Part shown: one piece after another, positions 24,277 through 34,728 of the stretch
How positions within the stretch are numbered: position 1 is the stretch's first letter
How the letters are laid out: each line of letters opens with the position of its first letter
Source: Pomphorhynchus laevis
Lineage: Eukaryota; Acanthocephala; Palaeacanthocephala; Echinorhynchida; Pomphorhynchidae
Direction of reading: 5' to 3'
Assembly: GCA_012934845.2 (NCBI GenBank)
Contig: WNNJ02003786.1
Location: forward strand, 117,943-181,942
Length of the DNA stretch: 64,000 nucleotides
Program-made: the position numbers and the translations under genes
Notes under the pieces: generated by a model
Told to the model about the DNA's origin: nothing
Database searches by the model: none
What the model saw: the letters and a program-made list of their open reading frames with translations, nothing else

Positions 24277-24516
24277 GCAGCCATATCAATTATTAGCATC
24301 CATATCAATTAGTAGCAGTCACTTTTTTATGTAATTTATCAAATTTAATCAGTTGATCAGCAATTCATTAATTTGTAATTCTTTTATTTTGATTTGTGAT
24401 GTTTTTCTAAGTTAGAAGTAAAATAATTAGCAGCCGTATCAATTATAAGCATCCATATCAATAATAAGCAGCCGTATCAATTATTATTGCCGCCTTATCA
24501 ATTATTTGCAGCCATT
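24277..24516. repeat. Short tandem repeat of CAGCCRTATCAATTA-type units
   Basis: Units of about 15-17 bases (GCAGCCATATCAATTATTA, GCATCCATATCAATTA and so on) occur at least seven times in two clusters, 24277-24315 and 24427-24516, with an intervening unrelated 100 bases. They lie 160-400 bases upstream of the first exon of the LRR gene. Confidence 0.75.
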
Positions 24517-24678
24517 GAAATCACAATTTTAATTCTAAATTTATTGCCTATTGATTGTTAATAAATTTTAATGATAAATTTTTTAATGATAAATTTTTTA
24601 AGATTTGATTTGTGATCTTTGTTTATAAGTTAGACGTAATATGAATAAATACCGTACTTTAAAACAGATTAATTGTAG

Positions 24679-24923
24679 ATGCTTACAGTATACTTATGTT
24701 TTTGGATTATCGCATGCTTTGTTGTGCGAGCTGTCACTGATGTTCATACATCATGTGATCTGAGTAATAGAGGTTTCATGGAGATTAGTGATATTGTGAA
24801 ACATTCTACTTCCTTTGTAAATACACCGGGCAACCATCAAATTCACAGTCTCGAATATTTACAACGCATTCCCATAATCGCTTATTGCATACAAAATAAC
24901 TGCTCTTGGCAATGCGACGAGGT
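24679..24923 (+). CDS. LRR gene exon 1: signal peptide and Cys-rich N-terminus
   Basis: The ATG at 24679 opens a frame beginning MLTVYLCFWIIACFVVRAVT, a good signal peptide of about 19-20 residues. A segment with four later cysteines follows (SCDL, YC, NNC, QCDEV), compatible with an LRR N-terminal cap. The frame stays open to a GTAAGT donor at 24924, leaving two bases of a codon (phase 2), the phase required by the first LRR exon at 28366 (GT+G gives Val). TTGTAG immediately precedes the ATG, an acceptor-like site, so the 5' leader may be spliced on. The product would be secreted or membrane-anchored. The role is unknown; the exon design resembles LGR/relaxin-receptor ectodomains. Confidence 0.7.
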
Positions 24924-25429
24924 GTAAGTATTATTTAGTTATTTTATTTTGATTTAAATGTGTTTGTTGAAATACATGTCTCAACATCGTTACGACATTA
25001 TTGATTGTGTATGCAATATACAAAAGAGAATATACACTGTATATTTTTTAAATGTAAGATTATCGTTCCCAATGATTTTTTAAAATTATTCATAGGCTAC
25101 CTTAAAGTTAGATTTTGCATATCGTTGTTTCATTAGATTCCCGTGTTCCGCTGTCGATGTCTAATTGGTATCAAAGTTCTTGTTATTTTGATTCTAATTA
25201 CTTGACACTATCTGAAAGCATTCTAACTTTTTCAGCAAATTCATAAGGAATGAACATACAATATGATCAGTCAATAAGCTTTTAAATAGTAAATACTCTC
25301 GTGATTAATTCATGACGTCAATAGAAGAAAAATGATTAAAATTAACATTTAAATTAAATGATCCAAACAACAAACATTAACATTTAAATTAGTACAATTG
25401 TAAATCATGGAGTAAGTTGAATTAGCTGT

Positions 25430-25680
25430 CCGTTTTATTGCCTTTAAATACATCGTTGCCCTTCTAGGTAAGAACAATGCCTCTTTTACAATACGAAGTT
25501 TCTTGTTGGCCTCCCGACACAATACATCGATTCCATCAAAATCAATTAAATGTTCAGCGGCCGCCTTTGATTACAAACTGCTGACGCGGTGTTAGCAATA
25601 TAATGACGGTGCATTTCAACACGTATATCAAGTTGCTCGCCTGTTTGACCTTTATATTTCTGATGACAACCCCCACAGTG
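25430..25680 (-). pseudogene. GIY-YIG endonuclease fragment of a Penelope-like element
   Basis: The minus strand encodes CGGCHQKYKGQTGEQLDIRV and EMHRHYIANTASAV, matching the GIY-YIG core (Y.GQTG..L..R...H). After a one-base shift comes HLIDFDGIDVLCREANKKLR and IVKEALFLPRRATMY, the helix with the catalytic Glu region. Penelope-like elements use this endonuclease for target nicking. It lies 800 bases beyond the stop of the RT ORF at 26470, separated by the structured terminal module, so it may come from another copy. It is in intron 1 of the LRR gene. Confidence 0.65.
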
Positions 25681-26259
25681 TATATAGTTATATATACATA
25701 TTTATATTTATATATACCTATATATTTCATTCATTAATCTGTATATATTTGATCTATATATTTCCGATGACAATCTGCATCGGCTGTCATCAACAATATA
25801 TAGTTAAATCGGCGAGTAATTTGATACACGTTTAGGACACCGCCATCGATAATCTAAAACGGCTAACACCACATACATGCATTTTGATTGAGTGCATACA
25901 GTTGACTCTAACCCAGTAGAACAAACGTATTGTAAAAAGCTTGAATTAGCAAAATATTAAAATCAGAAACATTTTAACTTTATGCTCCAAACAGATATTT
26001 TTTAAATATCTATAATACACATAAAATATTAGTCCATGCGAAAAATTAAATGAACTAAAATATAATTTTATTAATATTAATATCAATTTTAAAATATTAT
26101 TTTATTAATCAAATCAGCTAACTGAGTCTACGTATTTAATATAATTATAAAATAAACAAAACATAATAATGCTAAATCAAAATTTAATAATTAAATAATA
26201 AAATTAATAATTGTTTTTAGATTTTTTATAATTTAAATCAAGTTAAAATAAAAAATTGA

Positions 26260-26470
26260 AATTTAAAATAAACGTCATTTTTATGAATTGACTAATAAAT
26301 AACAGACGTTGTATCAGAATAAGAATTAGAGGTCATCAGGAGGAACTGCTATGCTATCAGGTTTCGGCCCCTAACTCCTCTACCCAACATAGCAGCGGGG
26401 CCAAATACATGCTAATGATGTATTTCCTCTGAAATAACTATCTAGTATCTTATTCTAATACAAAGTATAT
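26260..26470 (-). repeat. Structured terminal module of Penelope-like element
   Basis: It is directly downstream of the RT stop. The block shares sequence with 36880-37170 and a short core (CCAAATACATGC, then TGATGTATTTCCTCTGA) with repeat D. Two stems interleave: 26346-26353 (CTGCTATG) with 26388-26395, and 26366-26371 (GGCCCC) with 26397-26402, a possible pseudoknot. Penelope-like elements are known to carry ribozymes in terminal repeats, but no complete hammerhead core was found here. Confidence 0.5.
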
Positions 26471-28060
26471 TATTTATTATCCATCCATAAAAATTTGCCA
26501 CTTAAGAGTTTAAATTTATTCTTTATATTATTGTGTTGATTTATATATTTTACTATTTTCTGCTTGATGTTATTTTTATAGTAACCTAGTTTAAAATATG
26601 TATCTATTAAATTATTTAAATGATTTTGAAGAAAGCCAATATCATTACATATTGTTGCAATTCTTAAAATTTCATTATTTAATGTATTATATTTTATATT
26701 ATATGGTATGCATGAATGCTCATGCAAAAATATGTTTCTTGTAAATTTAAATATGTCATCTTGACGATATAAATTAAAAGTAGTTTTGATTGATGTCAAT
26801 TTAATGTTCATATCTAGATATACACCTTCTTTATCATTAATATTGGTTTTGTTAAGAATAAGGCTTTCTGGATAAATTTGTTCACTAATTGAATAAAAAT
26901 TATTAGAATTAAATACACATATATCATCAATGTATCGAAACATATATTTTATATATTTATATTGTTTAGATTTAGTTTTTACACAGTTATGAAAAAATTC
27001 ATATTCTATAAAGCTTAAAAACAAGTCAGCTGTAATTGGGCTATTATTACCACCCATTGGAACACCTTTTACTTGTAAAATGTGTTCCAATGGGTGGAGC
27101 ACCTTTTATGTTCCACCAATTGGTGGAACATCTAAATATAGATGTCACTACCTTATATTTACTTGATGGTTTAATTTTTGTTAGATAGGCGTTATAATTA
27201 TTATAACATATATATGTATATCTTTTTCCGAATATAATGTTAATTAATTTTACTAACGCTTCTTTAATATCTACTAAATCTAGATTTGTATAAAGCGTAC
27301 TAAAATCGTATGTATTTATATTTTGAAAATTTATTCCTTTTGTTTATTCTAAAAAATCTTTTGTAGAATTAATACTGAAATAGTGTTTTATACCAGTATT
27401 AATTTCGATTATCTTACAATATTTTTTAAAGTGTGCTTTAATTACTTTAAGTATTTTATTCATATAGACAGAAAGTGGTTTTAATGTACATTTAAACGCA
27501 CTATATATGAACCTAAGTTTTATTGGATTTTCATGCAATTTTGGATTCCAATATAATATAGGTATAGTTTTATTATCTGATTCAACCTTTATACACATTT
27601 TATCCATTATAGAACAGTGACTTGTAATAATTGTTTCTAAACTTAAATCACTTTGTTCATATGTTGGATTTACATTTATATCATTAGAATTAACTTCTTT
27701 CATTAGTATATCATAATAAAGATTTTTGCATATAAAGACAAAGTTATTACTAGCTTTATCAATAGTTGTTATTATATAGTTATCCTTTAATTTAGTAAGT
27801 TCTTTATACATATCTTTATTAATTTTATCTTTCCTTTTGTAATTGTTTGCTATTTTCATTTTATTTTTAATTTTATCAAATATATAATCTGTCTAAATAT
27901 CTATCTTAGATATATTCGTGCTTTCACTATTAATCAGCTTACTAAAGTAATCATTTAAGTTATTATATAACGAATTGTAAATTTTATTTTTGTCGTTGTT
28001 ATTCTTGACAAAGTATATCATTTGTTTATTTCTTTTAAAATACACTAATATATACGTTTT
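26470..28060 (-). pseudogene. Penelope-like element reverse transcriptase
   Basis: Three pieces in order. 27344-28060: KRNKQMIYFVKNNNDKN, one stop near 27893, then TTIDKASNNFVFICKN and PILYWNPKLHENPIKLRFIY. 27111-27343: FSTLYTNLDLVDIKEALVKL. 26470-27102: QVKGVPMGGNNSPITADLFL, the catalytic box MFRYIDDICVFN, and YPESLILNKTNINDKEG. DKASNN, YWNPKLH and GVPMGG are typical of Penelope-like RTs of the kind abundant in invertebrates. Between pieces two and three a run of short palindromes (27050-27130) disrupts the frame. It lies in LRR intron 1, antisense to the gene. Only two disruptions suggest a rather recent insertion. Confidence 0.85.
27050..27130. repeat. Short palindromes inside the Penelope-like RT
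   Basis: 27050-27064 (CCACCCATTGGAACA) is an exact inverse of 27083-27097. 27109-27130 is a perfect 22-bp palindrome (half: TTGGTGGAACA). They interrupt the RT frame just before GVPMGG and look like a local inverted duplication of that coding stretch. Confidence 0.88.
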
Positions 28061-28365
28061 ATGAAAGCAGGATTATGTTTCGTTTAAAAATTATATTTAT
28101 CTAATTAGTCTTCCCATGGACAGAAAAATATGTTTTTACTTATTTCGCCTGATGTAACAAGATGTAATTTTGTAATTTTTTAAAGATGCTAAAAGTAATT
28201 GGCGAAATATCAAAAATATTTTCTTCTTTCCTTTGATCCAGCTCCAATAATTATTTATCAATAATGGATAAACTATTTAAAAAGAATATTTATATTTTTG
28301 GCACTTTTTTATATAATATTTTAATAATAGTTCATTTTTTATATTAAAGTTTCTTGTGTTATCAG

Positions 28366-28434
28366 GAACTTGAATAACAACTATCTTCATCAATTGCATG
28401 ACTTTTCTCACATGTTGGCCGGTGTACAAATACT
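28366..28434 (+). CDS. LRR gene exon (LRR unit)
   Basis: 69 nt between TTATCAG and GTATGA. It encodes NLNNNYLHQLHDFSHMLAGV then QI, with N at the asparagine position and leucines spaced as in one LRR. The junction codons are GT+G upstream (Val) and CT+A downstream (Leu). The next intron is only 51 nt, so the two exons form a convincing pair. The donor is the weakest in the set. Confidence 0.8.
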
Positions 28435-28485
28435 GTATGAAATTTTATAAACTGCATTTTTATTTTTTGGGTTTTTGCTCTTAAG

Positions 28486-28554
28486 ACAATTAGATTACAA
28501 TTTGATTAAATGTGTTGACCCACTATTTGTGATAGCATTCAGTCTTCAAGAATT
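28486..28554 (+). CDS. LRR gene exon (LRR unit)
   Basis: 69 nt, acceptor CTTAAG, donor GTAAGT. It encodes QLDYNLIKCVDPLFVIAFSL then QE, matching the LxxNxIxxIxxxxF pattern. It ends in TT, completed to Leu (TTA) by the next exon at 36219. Confidence 0.85.
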
Positions 28555-29769
28555 GTAAGTATTTTCTAAGTTTATCTAACTATTAATTTTATCAAATATA
28601 AAATCAGTTTAAAAGCATTTAAACGATATGACTCCTCCATATCTCAGTATAAATAAGATTTTTAATTAAAAAATTCAAATATTTTAATATTTTAACGTAT
28701 TGATGCCAAATAAATATCGATGGCGCAATATATTTTTTAAATTCAAGAAATAAACTTTAAAAAAACATAATTGCTAGTTTCCTAATTATTGAGAATAAAG
28801 GAGTTTGACTAAAGGTGATCGACTAAACATTGCATTCAGCTAAGGCAGATATAAGTTTTTGAAAAATTTCTCTTGGAATTTGCAAATAATAAAAACAACT
28901 AGGAAAATTTGAAATTATGGAAATTATCTTTTGCATTTGATATATCGTAGGTGATTAACTTAACTGATGAAGCTAATATTGTCTATATATTCGTCTTCTA
29001 TTTGTTTTCCTAAGCAATCTCGTTTGCATTCTTTCGAACATTCTGATTACGAAATTAATCCATCTTTTGCATATGCGAGCAATATCGTTGTGTTTTTTAT
29101 TCTATATTACCCTCACGCGATTACACGAATTGAAGATATGGGCATTCTACTTACTGAAGTGATGGTATTAGGATTAGAATTATCATCCGACGGTTATATA
29201 TGAAACCTCACAAATATGAAATCAAGTAATACCTTTTTACAAATGTGATTCGAGACGATATTTCTAAAATGCAACTCAGGATCTGGACCCAAAATATATT
29301 CTTGATTAAATGACGCAGTGGTTTTATTACACGATGATGCTTATTTGACACGTACTTAATTAAGAGTCATACTTTTATCAACATATAAAATGAAATATGT
29401 ATAACTGACCTATGTATAAAATTTGTAATGTTGTAGATAATTCACCATTAGCAATGATTACAGTTATGGATTTCGGCTGCTCCACTCACTAATACATTGC
29501 AAAATGTAAAAGTTTAAAGGTTATTGAATATTTATTTGTTATATAACAAATGACAAAAATGATTGCAGTATCTAAAAAAGACAAATGTTTTTTACATGCA
29601 AATCTTTGAGGTAAATATACAAGTACAAAAACAAGGAGCCAAAAATAAAATCTTAAAGGGAGTCAGATAAAGTGAAGTCATACGAATAATTAAGTATTAT
29701 GATGACGGGCAAAGGAAATCAGATCCCTTCAGCTTACACCAGTGCGCCGCTTCCATAATGAGTCATCCA
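28555..29769. other. Intronic AT-rich DNA
   Basis: Part of the 7.7-kb intron. A 78-codon open stretch at 28967-29203 with a hydrophobic run (IVVFFILYYP) has no splice or domain support. The stretch at 29690-29800 is less AT-rich but not recognised. Confidence 0.5.
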
Positions 29770-29809
29770 GTGTCTCACACACACCTGACGGTTTAGTCGA
29801 GGCGTACTA

Positions 29810-31260
29810 TGGTAGGTAACCTCGAAAAAGCCTTAGTCATTACTTTGTTGGTCGATTATTTGATGTTAATGGCACACCCCAGGTATTTTACTAGATGTGT
29901 AATGTTGGGAGTGGTGGATTGTTTAATAAAGAATAGAGAGATGAGATTTCTAGACTCATTAGTCTTTCTTTGTCGCGGGAGCACCATTAAATACAACCAC
30001 CTGTGATTTATACGAGTTGAGAATAAGATTTAACGTTGTTAATTGATCTTTTAATCTTAAAAGAAGCGGCTGATCTTTGAAACTACATCTATACACATGT
30101 GTTCAGAGAACAGGGATGTTGTATCATCAGCGTTTACCACTAGACGTTGTTTGCGTTTAAATGTTTTAAAGAGTACGATTGAAGCAGCAAAATATAAGAT
30201 AGTAGAAAGTGTGGAAACATGAGGCATACCTGTAATAGGATAGAACTTACGAGCATCAGGGTCATCTTCATAAAATAACAGCTTGGTGTACAGCAGTATC
30301 TCCACCCTGTTAACAATTCTCGTAGGCAACCCGAGGGACCTAAGCGAAAAGATAACAAATTGCATTAAAATGCAATCAAATGCAGATAAAAAGTCAAGAA
30401 AAACAGTTATCGCAAGCTGATAAGTGTTATCGTTTCAAAACCGATGTACTTCACCTATTTCTGAATGAGCCGAGCGACCTTTGACAAACCCATAAAAACC
30501 TGGAGGGATTAAATTACAATACTTCGATTGTCGCGGATTCTACGTGTAAACACTTTTTTGTAGACGGATATGAGTTAGTTTTGAATCGAAATGGGCCACA
30601 GATCTTTAGAGAATGTTATCAATATCTTTTTTGGTAAAAATATACGTCGGCTAATGTTGATGCTGGCAACATCGAACGGTGTTGACAGCATAGCGACCTC
30701 TTTTCTCTGACTGCCTGTTTAAAGCTGACAGACCCGAGTAGAGAGTGCCGCGTGAGATCTGGAGATTCCCGGGAGTAGCTCCCAGGAGTTTAGGATATAT
30801 GGAACACTTAGATCCCTGCTACTGAAGTCACCCCAAGGCGGGCTTGGTTGGGGAGATTCAGTGGCTCCATAATTATGTTGGGATCTCCTCCAAAAATCTG
30901 TCAGGGCCTATACTACCGATCCAATTTAAAGCCCTCTCCTTCCAGCAACAAACGTTTTCTTGAATCTCTTCCAAAAGGAAGAGTGAGAAGGGATAAGGCG
31001 AGTGATGTTCTCCATGTCTCTACTCTGCTCTAATCGATATCTAGAGCTCCAGTATTCATTTGAAAGGGTATGTCTGACGGAAACAGATATATTGAGAATA
31101 TGTAGAATTGTTGCTGGGACCTCGAGTTTTGGTTTTGTGGGGTTGTTTAAGCGACCTTTATATGTACTCGAAAGGATCGCGGTAGCTTGCGATTACTGGT
31201 TAGAATTGAATAGGGTAAGACTCGCATTTCCTACTTTTGGGAAGAGTTGGGTAGCTGCCT
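29810..31260 (-). pseudogene. LINE reverse transcriptase
   Basis: Recognisable parts include FWRRSQHNYGATESPQPSPP, a run through FVKGRSAHSEIGEVHRF, AITVFLDFLSAFDCI (motif A), LPTRIVNRVEILLY, MPHVSTLSTILYFAASIVLF and LVVNADDTTSLFSE (catalytic box). HLVKYLGCAINIK is in the thumb. At least eight stops or shifts separate them. It would have copied LINE RNA at nicked target sites. Confidence 0.72.
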
Positions 31261-31429
31261 GAAGCAGGTTACTCTGATTTGATCAAAATAAAACCTTATA
31301 ATCAATGTATCTTAATCTAACCTTCAATGGAGTAAGTCGTTCGAGGTGAACAGTTGTTGACCCGACTGTTCAATTCAGATAGGCTTAAGCAGCTACCTCT
31401 CGTGTAGCAGAAGAATCTCGATGAGAGAT

Positions 31430-31965
31430 TTTGTTGTAGTGCGATGAAAGGTGGGAGATTGTGGTTTACGCTTAAGATAGTTGTTCCTGGCTCTGCAGAG
31501 TCTGCATTTATCCAACAACCAGTTATGTTGTTGAAGTCACCAAGTACCAGGTCATAGTCGCTACCTAATATACGATCCAGGAGGTCACGGTTCTTGTGAA
31601 TTTTTCCTCGCCGGTATAAACATTAACTATGCTGATGCGTTTACCGTATTTTTCCATAGTGTTATCACTAAACAAGATAGGGTTAGCAAGAGTAGTTTTA
31701 TAGGAAGGATGATATCAAGGAGCTCTTTACTAGGTTTAAAAGACCTTAAAATGAAGAGGAGTGAGGTGTGGTTATTTACAGATTAAAGTTGATTGTTATG
31801 TGCATCGGAATAAATCGAGTAATGTTCTGGGAGTCTGGATAGATCTAGATTCCTGAAGGACTATAACATTTGCATTTCGACCAAATAAAATGCTAAGGGC
31901 AGATGCACTTCCCGAATTACACTGATTGATGTCCAGCGAAAACGGTTTGGAATTACTTCACATAC
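31430..31965 (-). pseudogene. LINE endonuclease
   Basis: The minus strand shows VIVLQESRSIQTP with the catalytic Glu retained, ISIVNVYTGEEKFTRTVTSW (shifted), YDLVLGDFNNITGCWI and a C-terminal block ending FFCYTRGSCL that aligns with FTRGGC in the 6220-6800 copy. The frame is broken by stops. Comparing the two copies shows the copy at 6220 lost its Glu. Confidence 0.72.
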
Positions 31966-31999
31966 AAGGATGTCACTAGAAGGGCCATCAGATCCACTA

Positions 32000-32720
32000 G
32001 TTAGGTCCAGATGGGAAAAGTTGTCCTTCCGGCTTCCGCCCTTTGCAGCAGGCCAATGACCGCTTCTTCGTTGTTGAGGCAAATATCATCATTTTCCACC
32101 ATCTTCGATGTGTTGTTTTGTTTTTGGAGTTTGACCAGAGCAGTCTTGGAAGACGATGAGCGCTTGTTTGAATTTTTGAATAAAGGTAATGCTACGTTGT
32201 TCGGCGTCAATAATGCATCGGTGTAGTTTTTTATTAGCGTCATGATGGGCGTTATTTGATCCTTGATTTTTATATCAATAATTTTCATGATATCGGTCAA
32301 GATCGGCATGTTATAACTGGCGGAACGGCGTAATTTTGATTCGTAGACTTGAAAGGGATGGCTGAAATAGTTGCCTGTCGTCTTTGATAGTACTTGAACT
32401 TTGGACATTTTCGGGACTAAGTCAGATTTGCTGCTTTCAGTTGGTGCAACAATGACGTTGAAAGAGGCTGGATTGTCCTGGTTTTGTGAGCCGCAGATAC
32501 TGCAGATCTCGCTTACTTTACACGTTTATGCCAAGTGTTCCCAACTGTGACAATGGGTGATCGGGATAATTGTATTCATCTATATGTATGAATGTAAATC
32601 CCAGATTGCAACTCATGAAAGTGTTTCAGCTGGATTTGGATGATATGCGTTTTCGGCAGTTGTATTCGCGGACGCGATTGAAAGGGGTACCATTCTTCCA
32701 TTTATGAACCTCTGATTAGA
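32000..32720 (-). pseudogene. LINE ORF1 (zinc-knuckle protein)
   Basis: The 135-codon open stretch (32001-32408) starts MSKVQVLSKTTGNYFSHPFQ and ends before the endonuclease. Upstream, around 32480-32560, the frame shows HCHSWEHLA, a stop, then CKVSEICSICGS, resembling the C-H-C knuckles of insect-type LINE ORF1 proteins. These bind element RNA. The N-terminal part is unreadable. Confidence 0.5.
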
Positions 32721-33060
32721 TAAATGGTAATCTTGTTGGAGAACGATCAGGTCCTCGTCATCTAGCTAAGATAACAAATTGAGAATATTGATGGTCGCCT
32801 GGATAGGCTTGAAGCATATGTTGGCTATCTTTTTAATGAAGATTACTGAACTTCATGTAGTCCTTAGTTATGTTTTCAGTTGAAAAGGACACCCGATAGA
32901 ACGTGCCAACTGACTTTGCAAAGTTGAACAATATTCTATGTTTAGGATATCTGATATAAAGTTTCTAAGAAAAATGTTAAAATAGTCCTCAGTGCCAATA
33001 GTTGTGGTGGGTGTAGTTATCACCAGATTAACTGATTTTTTTGATTGGAGGAAGTTCCTC

Positions 33061-34529
33061 TGTATTAGCTCTTTTAAAAAGTTTAAGTCACACTAACCTG
33101 CATTTCCGTTGCTTGAATTTCGTTTATTGCAAAATGTTTGATGTTCCGAAACTAACTTTACTGCACATTTTTTAACTTTTTATCTTTACAATATCTCCAC
33201 TACGTTGATCACGCACCAGCACATATAGATCACAAAACTAATCTCATAAATCTAAAAATTATTGTTTAATGTAATAATGCAATAATTGTTTCGTACCTGT
33301 CGAATACAAATTCTATATTGTGATTACAAAATGCGGTATAACGCAGTTTCGTTAAAATTTACATTTGCAGAATTTAGTTGTATCGTGATAATGTTTTATA
33401 ACACCTGCACTTTAGGTCATTAAAAGGTAATCGCATCCGACATTTTGATACAAATTCAAATCAGCTTATTCATTTAACGTATTTGTGAGTATAATGGACA
33501 TTGTGCGAACGTTGAATTGACATTTTTTATAAATTGAACACTTTAAGTTACAAAATACAACTTTAACTATTTCTCTTGATGGAATAATTATTCGTTGAAA
33601 TAACTATTATTTGAATGATTTTTTTTAAATAATTAAAAATATTTATTCCTTTATTTGATATAATATGATCAGACTTAATAGTTTTGCTAAATACATTTTA
33701 TTATTATAAAAATATTTAGTCTCTAACTCTTAATTTACAGAGACAATTTTCACACGATACATGCTGCCTGTTGTTTTGACAACGTTTATGTTTTTCTATT
33801 AAACATATTAAATATAACGACAGCTTATTCATTAGTGGAGAGAGTGAAGTAAAATATTTATTTAATCGAATTTTCAATAGCCTACTGCTATCATCTTCAA
33901 GAGTAAATGTTACAAAAAATATTTTTACAGTATAAAAAATTATAATTTATATAAATTTATAATATAACGACAGCTTTGATATTATTATTTTTGAATTCAA
34001 GGCTCTAGACACGTCAAAATAAAAATCATGAAAACTGTAGTTGTCTGCTCAGCTGATGACAGAAAAGCTCTGTGTTATTTTACATTTCAATGTTAAATAA
34101 AAATTTATAAATTATTATTGTTTTTTCAATTTGATCATTATTTTAAATATTTTTTAACTTATTGATTAACTTATTTAATAACAGAGACAAATTTGAATCT
34201 ATATTTGCTTACTAATTTACAGGTTGAATAAAAGATGAAAAAAGCCATGGCAATAATATTAAATTAACATTTATCTCATAATATTTATATCCATCTAGTG
34301 ATGATAGCTAGAATAATATTGTTGATGAGAAATTTATTGCTTTATTCTTTTCTTCATCAATCGTACTGTTATGAATAGAAACGAATGACCTACCTCAATA
34401 GTACGAGCTGAAGTTTTGAATGAAGCTTTTTAATTAAATTTTTGAGATAAGAGTTATCTGTTCTGCATTTGTACAGCATTTGTACAATTAATCAATAAAA
34501 TCTTGATTATGGGCTTTGTTGTTAATCAT
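33061..34529. other. Intronic AT-rich DNA, nothing recognised
   Basis: No coding, RNA gene or repeat is recognised. An acceptor at about 33740 (TTTACAG) leads into a short open frame without a good donor. A CTGATGA string at 34053 lacks the partners of a hammerhead. Confidence 0.5.
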
Positions 34530-34728
34530 ATTATTGTATATGCTGGCCCCCGTGGCCGAATGGTGGAGGCGAGTGCATTGCAAACTCTTTGTACGGAGTT
34601 CAAACCTCATGCATGCACTCTCTCTTGACTTCTCTGTATGCACACGTCAAAGCTACAAGATCGCGTTGTCGAAAGACGTAGGGGCACCCGATGATGAAGC
34701 GGGTTCACTTTTCATTATTGTATATGCT
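34530..34728 (+). mobile_element. tRNA-derived SINE with 15-bp target-site duplication
   Basis: The body 34545-34713 is 169 bases. Its head has a perfect A box (TGGCCGAATGG, 34553-34563) and a B box (GTTCAAACC, about 34598-34606), the internal RNA polymerase III promoter, and the wording GTGGCCGAATGGTGGAGGCG resembles Ser/Leu-type tRNAs. ATTATTGTATATGCT at 34530-34544 is repeated exactly at 34714-34728, the target duplication. The tail ends GCGGGTTCACTTTTC. Exact flanks point to recent mobilisation by a LINE. No second copy is visible in this window. It lies in an LRR gene intron. Confidence 0.88.

Larger units (their letters stand above)
29770..33060 (-). mobile_element. LINE, nearly full-length order, decayed
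   Basis: Reading leftwards on the minus strand: ORF1 (about 32700-32000), endonuclease (31965-31430) and RT (31260-29810). It is the same family as the fragment at 5905-6800: the endonuclease stretches align base for base over several hundred bases. Frames are broken many times. It sits antisense in the intron between LRR exons 28486 and 36219. The zinc-knuckle ORF1 suggests a Jockey/I-type LINE; a firm clade needs a tree. Confidence 0.8.

Noticed and set aside
26333-26339. CTGATGA string (minus strand) beside the Penelope module, as a hammerhead ribozyme core
   Set aside because: A GAAA lies nearby but not after a stem that follows CTGATGA, and no matching cleavage-site helix could be drawn. 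Kept only as a reason to run a structural search.
28967-29203. 78-codon ORF with a hydrophobic segment
   Set aside because: T-rich DNA gives hydrophobic residues in several frames; no splice context or domain supports it.
33741-33788. Exon following TTTACAG in the 7.7-kb intron
   Set aside because: No acceptable donor and no LRR pattern.
34053-34059. CTGATGA on the + strand as a hammerhead core
   Set aside because: A short CAGA/TCTG stem follows, but no GAA comes after it.
34545-34620. Functional tRNA gene
   Set aside because: A and B boxes are present, but the acceptor stem does not close and the anticodon arm is poor. Exact flanking duplications fit a SINE instead.
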